DNA of 55,826 nt from an uncultured Lachnospiraceae bacterium (GTDB taxonomy: Bacteria > Bacillota > Clostridia > Lachnospirales > Lachnospiraceae). Within the stretch, counting starts at the first letter, position 1, and each line of letters opens with the position of its first letter. The notes under the pieces were generated by a model. The model did not search any database, was not told the origin of the DNA, and saw nothing but the letters and a program-made list of their open reading frames with translations. Positions 19,101-27,514 of the stretch are shown in pieces. The stretch covers positions 1-55,826 of the forward strand of contig CACYHD010000004.1 in the NCBI GenBank assembly GCA_902774125.1, given 5' to 3'. Position numbers and translations under genes: made by a program.

Positions 19101-19684
19101 ATATTTACACAGTCAATATGGAAGAGATTGCCAATGACTTGTATCAGAACCAAAAAATGTACTCTAAGAAGTCACATGAGTTCTTATACAATGCAATTCT
19201 TAACCCTGTTGCTGCTAAGAAAAATTATCTCAATATCGGAAGAACAATGATAAATATGTTCAGAAAGAAAGACAGTTCTATAACACAAAATTCACCAGAA
19301 TATATATATACTAACATGGTATACAAGGATATTCAGGGATATGGATTATGTAAGCAAGGATATTGTTACGGTAATGAAGATGAAGAAAAGGTTCCTAATA
19401 AAGATTTGAGATTTACTCATTTGGGACCACTAAATGCTAATAATGATGGTGATAATACAAACGATATGCACTTGTTTGAAAGCAGACGACTAGTTGAGCA
19501 TAAAGAAGGTGATAAGACAGGAGTTTACTTAGGAATGCTCAATGATTTGACACATACTAATTATTCATCTATATACGATTGGATTTATAACGAAATTCCA
19601 GAAAATGGATTCGCTAGAAGACACGCATATAGTTGGGAAGGACATCAATACAATAGCGACGATGCTATTGAGGACATCGACTAA
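13163..19684 (+). CDS. Giant secreted CotH-family protein with X2-like, Fn3 and CARDB modules (2,173 aa)
   Basis: Signal peptide 1-32 (VKA/AEL). Order of modules: Ig-like (about 35-139), Ser/Thr linker, X2-like (170-290), Fn3-like (290-375), CotH (380-826), three X2-like repeats (about 830-963, 975-1100, 1113-1213; DGxLTxGTDY and VIYIKQ signatures), two Fn3-like domains (1219-1420), a carbohydrate-binding-like segment (1426-1612), Fn3-like (1616-1709), CARDB-like (1709-1829), and the common C-terminal domain (1832-2020) plus a unique tail. CotH signatures are KVRGNSTAG near 440, KKWSLLANAFDKSLIRN, and GGPLWDMDYSS near 673. It lacks the Lys-rich domain of the first CotH protein. First gene of an apparent three-gene operon with the peptide at 19725 (40 bp gap) and the giant protein at 19919. 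Probably extracellular; activity unproven. Confidence 0.85.
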   Translation: MKKRLKKLVAFISAIVMVVTSLVYVPSTTVKAAELTIDGVTYTVGTISGDNDSFVNNHVGGATISDACFGFAWADNVMGAHTAAVTVKQNDVQVKDLGNKDNGGFVYISELSTLSNGSYTIVYSFATKTVNIELTISGAGGTTTTQAASQTESKSTTQAASESVSEEAELNWQENAYLTAYFGEGTQYAIVTNYEGQDDNKFPGGNFTFAADHINCTTGAHGNSQTLTFNNTVINSSTESYAVGNNVTYDKFVCGENTLRFVGHYTAGGSDLNVDASVIIKVPSQALNFSINDYSSYTGKYVTKFDNASGISNYEVFVDGNATGITVKGSGDYFTVSELKTAGISNGDHTVTLKCVLSEGNYSIASKQSATINVPATAGNFGDIAQIYIQTDDTSLTPTPQEGKRVIDKDGVGKQQAVITVVDKDGGSYSDIFEDATKTTVKVRGNSTAGAVKKAYNITFAKGKDLFGLDGSSSPAKKWSLLANAFDKSLIRNYLGFNIAHQMWSDNATPDYNSNCKFIDLYFNGVYLGNYVLIESVETGEGRVNIPAQDVANHASHVSEALLELEEIHAIGQEAHFTTTLYGQTFIFGSPETVGDYDDNTELFNEKVTAVQNLFNNFETDLKNKNWTKIQADIDIESFVKFYVISEIMTTKDFNQSSTRFYVHNDKIYGGPLWDMDYSSDNNYDMPSYKLEYQRRMDWFDHLMEIPQFKALVVSEYDDINEYIASLYADDGVIDGIIDEISNSATRNYLPKENNGAGWSIDTMDTGDGYGYLKYVADGKAAAGKVAYTSYNGENDPNSAIQQVKDYFKNRKDGLDAIWLNDEEPETTATSNWVPVSFQGSSTIDATGREWKMELNSFHGLGGGNEYYQLANNFDPSVPASVTYGDKANSTISGPILSMTVRGQTGKTLTSLKVGDATLTADTDYYYTTTDDVIYIKQSAFSLGRNTLTFDFNGSEYNVLFEVSNVETTTAAPTTTAAEKWSTIGSGYDGRLWKINNTAHQAINQNAYRQLVKEGSQATYGDKGNADINTNFIAIAFTSEITANITSVKIGDTTLVRGTDYCTNTENNDVIYIKQDSFPEGMTTLTVSSGGNTYSIGFDVEDAIDVIDPLDDEDVPDNLEWIDFGGADSHNWQFCYPSAYAEFKQVGDNCTNNQLYLPQKSVGAPYKTVTINGNDYTNSGAAFVSIQQNVLVENGVYRVDVTDANNNSFVIYIKKDKAADYKPTGLAASVSNDIANISWEPSSDAIAAAATFTVKIDDTVILSDSTMHSATYDISSMSKGTHTVTLTTYVDGLEVDTQTTTLNYSDYVINSFKATGDTKLAWEKYRADKLDWNITSASPIVGYAYYVDDKLYETEATTETTHTYMLPAYAIAQIYSQNDPTNGIDAFGQAKSSGSHTVKVVSFTSDLNNAPATYTSDLDGKVVGIDSFEQDVSYIFGNQSLWNKTSASSPWNFTITDGSKMKINYRSDGSVKVSDMKVNKDADEPQWQLKAAIYDRHLPVAEDGNKVNVKFDVRIGDEEFVGKQLYIKICSDEVDDNYSYYGEETPATSDVTYDQEYYTFESDGRGGSVIHYSITFEPHVDAPHGDQYDLLFGIGELEGADLELTVPEVTDVYKVTKAIASANLTDAPTLPGTITINWNSDVPEDLKEDYYYVTKIDGKIVSDDAQLSETHTGYEADSTHTVTVESWYKITGTMTGSAETEVTIPNVQRPNIVAASINIDNSSSRYVGDTIPIKVIVANVGDAACTDDFVVKLEAQPYGKQAVAVGTAQTITVDLPKPADPTNPLADAVELTFNYPITDAGNTTFIATVDVNDSVTESTETDNVTMIRYMFYDKPANNEYCDVVGFQLNALTAEESNPSYYGPSFRTMARISYDDKNNHTIGGETVTEYGMVFALTDKAQSVDKDNMRIDSDDEYVAHLAANTKIDYSGWTTRGGKFTLDNSSFYGLTIKNLFYDEKELTKNYSFRAYYKLGEEVVYSNNIYTVNMEEIANDLYQNQKMYSKKSHEFLYNAILNPVAAKKNYLNIGRTMINMFRKKDSSITQNSPEYIYTNMVYKDIQGYGLCKQGYCYGNEDEEKVPNKDLRFTHLGPLNANNDGDNTNDMHLFESRRLVEHKEGDKTGVYLGMLNDLTHTNYSSIYDWIYNEIPENGFARRHAYSWEGHQYNSDDAIEDID

Positions 19685-19724
19685 AAAGGTGCCTAACAAA
19701 AGACTAAGACTGGAGGAGACTAAA

Positions 19725-19901
19725 ATGAAGAAATTATATAAGACACCTGAATTAGATATTACGAGGTTTGAAATAGACAAGGAACTATTGGGTTCAGGTG
19801 GACATGATCCAGGTAATATTACAGAAAATCCATGGTCAAGTGAATCAACGCCTGAAGTAACAACGGACTTCGCCGATCTTCCATGGGATGATGACTTTTA
19901 G
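19725..19901 (+). CDS. Small leader-like peptide with GG and PGN/NPW motif (58 aa)
   Basis: ATG at 19725, seven bases after GGAGGA. N-terminus MKKLYKTPEL...F parallels the peptide at 8564 (MKK, Y, P, L, F in equivalent positions). GG at 25-26 is followed by HDPGNITENPW (residues 27-37), the motif also found after the signal peptides of the 7952 and 11897 products. The remainder is acidic with S/T (TPEVTTD) and ends FADLPWDDDF, a second W-containing acidic block. No hydrophobic segment. Sits between two giant surface genes with gaps of 40 and 17 bp, so it is certainly co-transcribed with the CotH gene. Possible roles are CotH substrate, signalling peptide or a RiPP-like precursor; none is proven and no modifying enzyme or exporter is in the window. 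Confidence 0.75.
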   Translation: MKKLYKTPELDITRFEIDKELLGSGGHDPGNITENPWSSESTPEVTTDFADLPWDDDF

Positions 19902-19918
19902 GAAAGGAGTTTATTATT

Positions 19919-22900
19919 ATGAAGAAGACTATAAAGAAGATTATATCGATTACACTAGCTATTGCCATGATAGTAAGCTCTTTGACTTATTATCATTCGA
20001 CAGATATCAAAGCAGATGCACCTGATTATTCAGGACTTACATATGCTGCTATAGCAAATAATCAGAATGCTGAATTTGATCAAAAATTATATAACGCTGA
20101 AGTGGCAGTTGCTTCAGGTACTGTTAATTTTAATGTGAAACAGTTCCAGGGAGTTGGTTTTGGAGATTTATATATGGCCTTGGGCGGTAAATACCCACAG
20201 TCAGCCACTCTTAATGGTGTTTCTACTACTGTGCGCTTTGCTGCAGATCAGTTATTTATTGATAATGCTGCAAGTGCTTTGACGAATTATGAATATAATG
20301 TAATAGATGTTACGTTTAATGATTCATCTACAGCAAAAATTATTATTCATTTGCCTTCAAATCAGGGCGCAGGTACTTATGACGGATCTGGTGGTGAAAC
20401 AACTACTGAAACAGAATCGGTTTCTGAATCCGAATCACAATTAACTCCATCATCTGATCCATATGCAACTCAGATTTGGAAGACAGCATCACAAGCTGCC
20501 TATAGAGTTTGCATTGTGGGAAAGAATACTACACAAGAGTTTAACGGTACGTTTGAAGTTCAAGGAGAAAATCTATATATAGCTGGCTCAGCACAAATAA
20601 TTGCTGCAAATTACAAATCAGCGACACTTAATGGAAATGATTTGACTATTTGGGAAGGTGCATTTGTTAGAGTGCCTATCGCACAGTTGACAAATAATTT
20701 TGACAACGAATTAGTTATAGTGGATAGAAATGATAATTCACATACAGTTATCATTAGAGCGGGAAGACCTCCATATGAAGAAGTTGATCCGATTGATCCA
20801 GAGACTATAACTATTACACCTAATAATACACAAATAACTGATAAACATAAAATATGGGCTAATTGGACGAACCCGGAAGGTACATATAGGGCTTATGCTT
20901 ATATAGGCTCAGTCGCAGAAGCTAATGGTGCTTATTATAGTGCAGCAGGTTGGGATTTTAATACTCAGGCTGCTCAGCCTATGACAGGCGTTGACAATGT
21001 TGATAGAACACATGGCGATTCGACGCTTTTCCAACCTCTAGAAACTTATACCTTTATCGTAGTTGCCTATAATGTTTTTGGTGATCTTATAGGACAGGGT
21101 AGTGTTGATATTACTATTCCTGAATATAATGAAGAAGAGGAAAAGGCAGCAGAAGCAAAGAAAAAAATAAATACTGCAGAAAACTTGGCGTTAAGACAAA
21201 CACCTTTTGTATCTGCAGGTGATACAAGAGAGCAGGGAAAAGCTGCAATTGTTGATGGTAATGCGGGAAGTAGATGGCAGGCTTATCCTCTCGGTAGTGG
21301 AGCAAACCAGGATCCAGCGCCTTATTTTGGTGTTGATTTGGGAGAGAGAAAAACACTTGGTAGTGTTCTTGTGTGCTGGGAGGCAAGTAATGCTAGAGCT
21401 TATTATGTTCAACTGTCTGATGATGGTGAAAATTATCATACTGTCGCTACTGTTTCTGGACTTGATAACAATAAGGCTGTTGATAGAGTGTCAGAGTTTG
21501 CTTCAGAGCAGGCAAGATATGTCAAAATCGTTCCTTATGAGTATAGTGATAACGCTCGATCATATGGCGTTTCGACTTATGAATTAGCTGTTTTTGCTGG
21601 AGAAGAATCATATACGCAAGTATCTGATAATACATGGGTGGATGTTGGTATATTCAACATATATAGTTCTTGGACTACTAGAAAGTCAGCTTACCTGGGT
21701 ACTGGAACTGAAGATGATATGCATGTTAAATTTATAGGTGCACATACAGCAGAATGGGATTCACAATTTGGTATTGATGTACCTAATTTAACTTCTGGTG
21801 TTGAATATAGTTATTCGATATCATTTACATCTAATAAAGCAGGAACTATGTATATGCAAGTTCCTGGATCAGCTGGTGTGACTCGTTTAGATGATGTTGC
21901 TGTAGTTGCTGGTGATAATACTATTACAGGAACTTTTACAGCTGGTACAAATCCGGCTCATGGTCAGATTATGTTCTTCCCAGAAGGAATGGCAGATGGA
22001 ACTATTTTTAGTTTTTCAGATGTGACTGTTGAAGTAACACCTCAGAAAGCAGCGCCTTCTGGATTTACAGTAGCGTATACTAATGACCAAGGTGATATAG
22101 TATTTAACTGGACAGCGTCTCAAGATTACACTACAGCAAATCTATATGTAGATGATAATTTATATGCGGGCGGACCTATTACAAATGGTCAAGTGATAAA
22201 TGTTGTAGCATTTGGTCATGCTGAGCATACATATAAGATTGAAGGAATTACTGAAGATTCCTATAGAGTGACAGAACGTACTGCTGGTGTTACATTAGGA
22301 ATGGTTCCTCAAAAAGAAGCACCTGAGTTTACGGCAACATACACTAATAATAACGAAGATGTTCTTATTAATTGGAGTGCAGAAAGCGCAATTACTTCAG
22401 CAAACTTATATGTAGATGGTGTTGCATACGAGGATAATCCTATAGATAGAGGAGATACTATTTCTGTTTCTGATATTGGAGAGGGAATTCATTACTTCTC
22501 AATTGTTGGTAAAACATCTGATATATATGGCATTACTGAACAGAGTGAAAATGTATATTTGTATGATTATGACGCGTCTCTCACATATCAAGGAAATAAA
22601 ACTGGTGGATTGTTCCCAGATAGTAGGGATGGTGTTGGAAATAATTATAGTAGATTTCATGATACTTCTGCTTCGGCGTCAATATCTAATAACACTGCTG
22701 GAAATGCCATCGATACAACAGCTAATTCAATGTGGAGTTCGGGAGGACACCAAGGATTAGATAATCCACAGTTCATATGTGTTGATTTTGGAAAAGTCAG
22801 ACCTGTCAGTGAAATTGATGTTTGGTGGGAAGGTGCTAATGCACGTGTGTATAAAATTCAAACATCAAATGACAATGAAAATTGGGTTGATGTTGCATAC

Positions 22901-25900
22901 TTGTCAACAACAAGCGCGGAACAGGCAAGAATCGATTTAATAAACTTTTATAATGAAAAGAACTGTCGCTATGTAAAGATTTATTGTCAAGTTCAAAGTA
23001 ATGGTTATGGTTACGGTATTTATGATATAGGAATATATGGCAGTGACAGTGATAGTTATATCGACCCGGTTCCTTCAAACCTTACAGTTACTCATACATA
23101 TGGTCTTGAGGCTAAAGATGATTACTTAACTATCGATTTTGATTGTGGTTATGGAAGTGATGCTACATATAATGTATATGTTGAATTTCCTGATGATGGT
23201 CATGATCCTTTTGAAAAGATAGGAACAATAACAGCATCTGGGTCAAGAATTTATGGAACAGATAGTTTCAAAATTGCTAATAGACCAGGTGCTAATCAGA
23301 ATAATCAGATTAAAATAACATCTGTTTATAATGGAGTGGAAAGTGATTTTTCTAATACATATACACTTCATTATGAAAGAGAAACATTATCATCTACTGC
23401 ATTAGGTACTTTTACACCTTCATATAAGGCGGTTGGTGAAATTGCAGCATTCCCATCAACAAAAAATGATGGTGAGTTGAACGATTACACTGATTATGCA
23501 TATTCAAGATCGAGTAGTTCATCAGGAACAGCGGCTAATACTATTGATGACAATGTAGAAACACAACTAGGTTCAAGTGCTAGTGATCCTCAGTGGGTAG
23601 AAGTAGATCTTAGAGAAGAATATCAGATTAAAGAATTCGATTTATTATGGAATGAAGCTAAGGCTAGTGATTATTACATTCAAGTTTCTACCGATGGAGA
23701 AAACTATACTAATGCTTATATTGTAAGAAATGCTTTAGTAAAAGATAGTGAAGACGGTACTAAAAATCAAAGAGTAGATAATATAGTTTTGAATCAGATG
23801 GTTACAGCCAGATATGTTAGATTCTATGGTACAGCTAGAGACATTACTAACCAATACGAATATAATATTCGAGAGTTTGCTATATATGGACCTGAAGCTG
23901 ACAAGTCCGGACCAGATATGACAGACAACCACGAATATACACCTATTCCTACAAGTGATGACCCAGCGGTTATTGATAACTTGGATTGGACTAAGTTAGG
24001 CAATTTGAGTTCTAATGGTGCTACAGCATATATGCGAACATCTGACTACAATACAATTGTGTCCGATTTTGCAAGATATTGCTTAGCAGGTACAGATATT
24101 GATGGGGCAGGAATTAGAACTTACCATCTTGTCAATGGAACAGATCATATGTATGATAACAACTACTTGACAATGGGTATAAAGAATGGCCTTAAATTTG
24201 CTCAAATTGAAGAGATTAGTATTAATGATTTGACATACATTGTTCCTAGAGATAGCGAGAATGAAAAGGTATATATCAAGTCTAACTGTTTATATTTCGA
24301 CGAATCAGTTATAGGTGCAGAACCAGGAGAAATAAACTACTATGTAGTAGATTTGGGCGCGAAAAGTGAAATTGCTCCGTTCTTGATTAAGGTAGTAGGT
24401 GCAGATATATTTACATACACTATCGGTGGTGACGGAGAGACTCCTGTTACATATAGTGATGCTCCAGGTGATAATGTTTATGATTACACAGGTCAAGGCG
24501 GATACGGTTTCTCATTTGCTCAGGTTAACAATGGATTCTATAAAACAAAAACTATAGGAAACAATACATATGCCAACTACTTACGATACAAAAATGTATC
24601 TGTTACGGGTACTTCCAATAAACAGTCAGCAGATGGAGCTATCGACAGTACAGATAATATTTATGGTAATGCAGGAAGTAGATGGGAGTCTGATTGGGTA
24701 TCACCATATTCGGATGGTGAAGGAATTACTATTGATTTGGGTGCGGTTTATGACGTTAGCGCTTTTGACATATTATGGGAGCGTGCTAATGCCAAAAACT
24801 ATAATATTCAAGTTTCCGAAGATGGCGAGACTTGGAAAGAAGTATTCAAAGCAACAAAACTTAACGCAAACTACGTATCTCAAGATACAACTCTATCAGA
24901 TAGAGTAGATAGTATTAAATTACTATCAGATACAAAGGCTAGATATGTTAAGATTACTGGAACAACAAAGAATCTAACAAACGTAGGTGAGTATGGTTAT
25001 AGTATTTGGGATGTTGCAGTATATGGTCCAACGTCACCTAGCTACGTAGACAACGTATATGCAGAATATCTAAGAGACGAGGTTGTATATACAAGATGGG
25101 AAGAAGTATTTGGAGCAGATAATTATGTGACGACACTATACGATAGTAATGGTGATGTAATTGCCGCAACTACAAAGGGTAGTGCAGAACTTGCTTCAGT
25201 TATCGATGCTAAGAATTTGGAAGAAGGAACTTACACAGTCAAGGTTGAATCTTACAAAGGCAACACCAAACTTGGTGAAGGTACTAAGACATTTACAGTA
25301 GATAGACCTCAGTCAACTGACATTATTCATGAAAACGCAGGCGTAGGAACATATCAAGGTGGAACAGATCAGTCTGGAGCTACTTTGAGCTACGAAGTAC
25401 AGATCAAGGAAGTTCATGGAGCACAGATAGCTAGTGACTTGGGATTGAACATTGCATATTTGACAGACGGTTCTACAGATGTTCTTAATGTGGCTTATAA
25501 CTATGATTTGAACAATGTCAAACAAGCAGTAGCATTTGTTAATGGAAAACAGATGACAGCAGAAGACGGAGTTCTTAATTGGGAAGATCAGCTTCTTAAG
25601 ATTAATGAGTCTAAAATTCCTGAAAACACTATTACGAAATACGATATTTATTTGACTATTGCTCATGTTCAAATAGTTGTTAATAAGGGAGAAACTGCTA
25701 AGTCACAAAAGGCAGAAATCTTTGAAAATCCAGTTGACTTGACAGTTCAGACGGGTAATGATTATACCTTTAGCGGATCTGCCGGTGGTTCTAATGTTAC
25801 TTATCAGTGGCAGTACCAGGATCTATTAGGAGAATGGACTGATATCGAAGGTGCTACAACAGCATCGGTAAGTGGTGTAGCCAAGATGGCAATTAATGGA

Positions 25901-27340
25901 CGCAAGTTCAGATTTATTGCACAGGCTCATGATAATAATGGAAAGAATTACGGAAGTCCAGTTACATCACAGGCCGCTACACTTACAGTTACTCCAAGAC
26001 AAGTAACAGGATTAGAACTAAATAATGATGCTGGTGAAGTTATAGCTCAGTGGCCGGCAGTAGATGAGGCTACAGGATATACATTAACGTACAAGTATAA
26101 TAACAATACTATTACTATTGATAATATATCTGCAGAGACAACATCGTACGACTTTACAGTTGCATATGCTGCAGATAACAGCAAGGGTTATCCTGACAAT
26201 GGAACTGTTGTAACAGTTACTCCAATCGTTCAGGGTTCAGTACCAATGACTGCTACAGCTCTAGCAGATATTTATGTAGAATCTGTATCAGTCAATAATG
26301 GAGCAGCGTTAGTTGCAGGTGACACATATGACTCAGTACTTGTTATGAAGAATAGAGGTACAGCTTGGGTTGATATTAGTACTAGCAACTTTACAGCAAC
26401 AGCTTCTACAACAGATTGGAATCCAACAGTTACAGGAACAAATAAGAGTATGTTCTTACCGGATATGGTAGATACATGTTCCATTACTTATACAGGCTTC
26501 GAACCTGCTACAGCTGGTACTTATAATATTAACTATGAAGTAAATACTAAGCTACAAGCAGCACAGGAACAGCAAGTTCATGTTATTACAGAAAGCAACT
26601 ATACTAATAATACTAAGGCGACTGCTGTTACAGTTCTTGCAGAAGAACCGGTAATCAAGGTTGATTCTTCCAAGGCTAGTGTTCAGGGATTCCAAATCAG
26701 AACTAACCAAGGTGAAGACTTTGATGGAAGATTTGATGGCTCTGTAGCGTTTAGAACAGTTTGCAAGGCGCCTTCAATCGGTGCTAAATTTACTGCAAGA
26801 GATGGTAGAGAATATACAGTTGCTTCGATCGGCATCATCTACTCAATTGATGAGAACAAGACAGGTGATAACAGTAAGATGACAATTGGACCAGCCAATA
26901 CTATTCTCAATCCACAAGAAGTAACACCAGAAAAAGAAGCAGAAAAGGGTTATAAGTATGAAGGTAAGAGCGACAATGCATTGATTACTAAGGGTTATGT
27001 TGCTACACCTAGTGCGGTTCTAGGAAGTTCAGGAGGATACACAACATATGCTATAACAATGCAAGGTATGGATACTCAGATGGCTAACTCAATGTTAGTT
27101 AGATCATTTATCGTAGCTACAGATGGAACATTTATCTATAGTACTAAGGTGGCTAGAGTATCAGTTGCTGAGATTGCAGATTATATGTATTACAATAGTT
27201 TGTGTAACAATGATAACGGACATAAGTACTTGTACGATACTATTCTCAATAGTTCGTACACAGCAACAAGCAAGTATCATAGAACACAAGAGTTAGAATA
27301 TGGTTGGAACTCTACAATCTATGATAAGCTTCCAGATTAA
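19919..27340 (+). CDS. Giant secreted multi-F5/8C surface protein (2,473 aa)
   Basis: Signal peptide 1-33 (IKA/DAP); start 8 bases after AAAGGAG. Module order by eye: two X2/Ig-like domains (about 35-145, 155-265), a WANWTNP module (270-370) homologous to one in the 803-aa protein, F5/8C 1 (417-560), CBM-like (560-713), two Fn3-like (713-884), F5/8C 2 (884-1043), Fn3-like (1043-1157), F5/8C 3 (1160-1327), X2-like (1347-1494), F5/8C 4 (1540-1703), Fn3-like (1707-1797), Ig-like with YQWQY (1930-2027), Fn3-like (2027-2117), CARDB-like (2117-2240), and the common C-terminal domain (2244-2473). No CotH or other catalytic domain recognised. Several F5/8C copies share W-E-x-A-N/K-A-R/K. Last gene of the operon; likely a large glycan-binding or scaffold protein. 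Confidence 0.85.
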   Translation: MKKTIKKIISITLAIAMIVSSLTYYHSTDIKADAPDYSGLTYAAIANNQNAEFDQKLYNAEVAVASGTVNFNVKQFQGVGFGDLYMALGGKYPQSATLNGVSTTVRFAADQLFIDNAASALTNYEYNVIDVTFNDSSTAKIIIHLPSNQGAGTYDGSGGETTTETESVSESESQLTPSSDPYATQIWKTASQAAYRVCIVGKNTTQEFNGTFEVQGENLYIAGSAQIIAANYKSATLNGNDLTIWEGAFVRVPIAQLTNNFDNELVIVDRNDNSHTVIIRAGRPPYEEVDPIDPETITITPNNTQITDKHKIWANWTNPEGTYRAYAYIGSVAEANGAYYSAAGWDFNTQAAQPMTGVDNVDRTHGDSTLFQPLETYTFIVVAYNVFGDLIGQGSVDITIPEYNEEEEKAAEAKKKINTAENLALRQTPFVSAGDTREQGKAAIVDGNAGSRWQAYPLGSGANQDPAPYFGVDLGERKTLGSVLVCWEASNARAYYVQLSDDGENYHTVATVSGLDNNKAVDRVSEFASEQARYVKIVPYEYSDNARSYGVSTYELAVFAGEESYTQVSDNTWVDVGIFNIYSSWTTRKSAYLGTGTEDDMHVKFIGAHTAEWDSQFGIDVPNLTSGVEYSYSISFTSNKAGTMYMQVPGSAGVTRLDDVAVVAGDNTITGTFTAGTNPAHGQIMFFPEGMADGTIFSFSDVTVEVTPQKAAPSGFTVAYTNDQGDIVFNWTASQDYTTANLYVDDNLYAGGPITNGQVINVVAFGHAEHTYKIEGITEDSYRVTERTAGVTLGMVPQKEAPEFTATYTNNNEDVLINWSAESAITSANLYVDGVAYEDNPIDRGDTISVSDIGEGIHYFSIVGKTSDIYGITEQSENVYLYDYDASLTYQGNKTGGLFPDSRDGVGNNYSRFHDTSASASISNNTAGNAIDTTANSMWSSGGHQGLDNPQFICVDFGKVRPVSEIDVWWEGANARVYKIQTSNDNENWVDVAYLSTTSAEQARIDLINFYNEKNCRYVKIYCQVQSNGYGYGIYDIGIYGSDSDSYIDPVPSNLTVTHTYGLEAKDDYLTIDFDCGYGSDATYNVYVEFPDDGHDPFEKIGTITASGSRIYGTDSFKIANRPGANQNNQIKITSVYNGVESDFSNTYTLHYERETLSSTALGTFTPSYKAVGEIAAFPSTKNDGELNDYTDYAYSRSSSSSGTAANTIDDNVETQLGSSASDPQWVEVDLREEYQIKEFDLLWNEAKASDYYIQVSTDGENYTNAYIVRNALVKDSEDGTKNQRVDNIVLNQMVTARYVRFYGTARDITNQYEYNIREFAIYGPEADKSGPDMTDNHEYTPIPTSDDPAVIDNLDWTKLGNLSSNGATAYMRTSDYNTIVSDFARYCLAGTDIDGAGIRTYHLVNGTDHMYDNNYLTMGIKNGLKFAQIEEISINDLTYIVPRDSENEKVYIKSNCLYFDESVIGAEPGEINYYVVDLGAKSEIAPFLIKVVGADIFTYTIGGDGETPVTYSDAPGDNVYDYTGQGGYGFSFAQVNNGFYKTKTIGNNTYANYLRYKNVSVTGTSNKQSADGAIDSTDNIYGNAGSRWESDWVSPYSDGEGITIDLGAVYDVSAFDILWERANAKNYNIQVSEDGETWKEVFKATKLNANYVSQDTTLSDRVDSIKLLSDTKARYVKITGTTKNLTNVGEYGYSIWDVAVYGPTSPSYVDNVYAEYLRDEVVYTRWEEVFGADNYVTTLYDSNGDVIAATTKGSAELASVIDAKNLEEGTYTVKVESYKGNTKLGEGTKTFTVDRPQSTDIIHENAGVGTYQGGTDQSGATLSYEVQIKEVHGAQIASDLGLNIAYLTDGSTDVLNVAYNYDLNNVKQAVAFVNGKQMTAEDGVLNWEDQLLKINESKIPENTITKYDIYLTIAHVQIVVNKGETAKSQKAEIFENPVDLTVQTGNDYTFSGSAGGSNVTYQWQYQDLLGEWTDIEGATTASVSGVAKMAINGRKFRFIAQAHDNNGKNYGSPVTSQAATLTVTPRQVTGLELNNDAGEVIAQWPAVDEATGYTLTYKYNNNTITIDNISAETTSYDFTVAYAADNSKGYPDNGTVVTVTPIVQGSVPMTATALADIYVESVSVNNGAALVAGDTYDSVLVMKNRGTAWVDISTSNFTATASTTDWNPTVTGTNKSMFLPDMVDTCSITYTGFEPATAGTYNINYEVNTKLQAAQEQQVHVITESNYTNNTKATAVTVLAEEPVIKVDSSKASVQGFQIRTNQGEDFDGRFDGSVAFRTVCKAPSIGAKFTARDGREYTVASIGIIYSIDENKTGDNSKMTIGPANTILNPQEVTPEKEAEKGYKYEGKSDNALITKGYVATPSAVLGSSGGYTTYAITMQGMDTQMANSMLVRSFIVATDGTFIYSTKVARVSVAEIADYMYYNSLCNNDNGHKYLYDTILNSSYTATSKYHRTQELEYGWNSTIYDKLPD

Positions 27341-27371
27341 AATAAGTTGGGAATAAATACCTAACTCAAAG

Positions 27372-27399
27372 GGCGACAGTTTTGGCTGTCGCCTTTTTT
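27372..27399 (+). terminator. Intrinsic terminator ending the giant surface operon
   Basis: Perfect stem GGCGACAG / CTGTCGCC, TTTTGG loop, six T tail. Confidence 0.9.
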
Positions 27400-27469
27400 G
27401 TGGCCAAAAACATATTGTAATAAGTGGGATTATTCCTAATATTATCTATCTTTTAATTTGTGGCAAGTG

Positions 27470-27478
27470 TGCTATAAT
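27470..27478 (+). promoter_or_regulatory. Extended -10 promoter element before proB
   Basis: TGCTATAAT at 27470-27478 is a perfect extended -10; no good -35 is seen. It lies 36 bp before the start codon. Confidence 0.55.
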
Positions 27479-27514
27479 ATTTAGGAAAAACTACTATTTA
27501 GAAAGATTTATGAT

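Noticed and set aside
244-27340. Sortase-anchored proteins
   Set aside because: No LPxTG-like motif followed by a membrane segment and Arg/Lys tail was found in any of the surface proteins.
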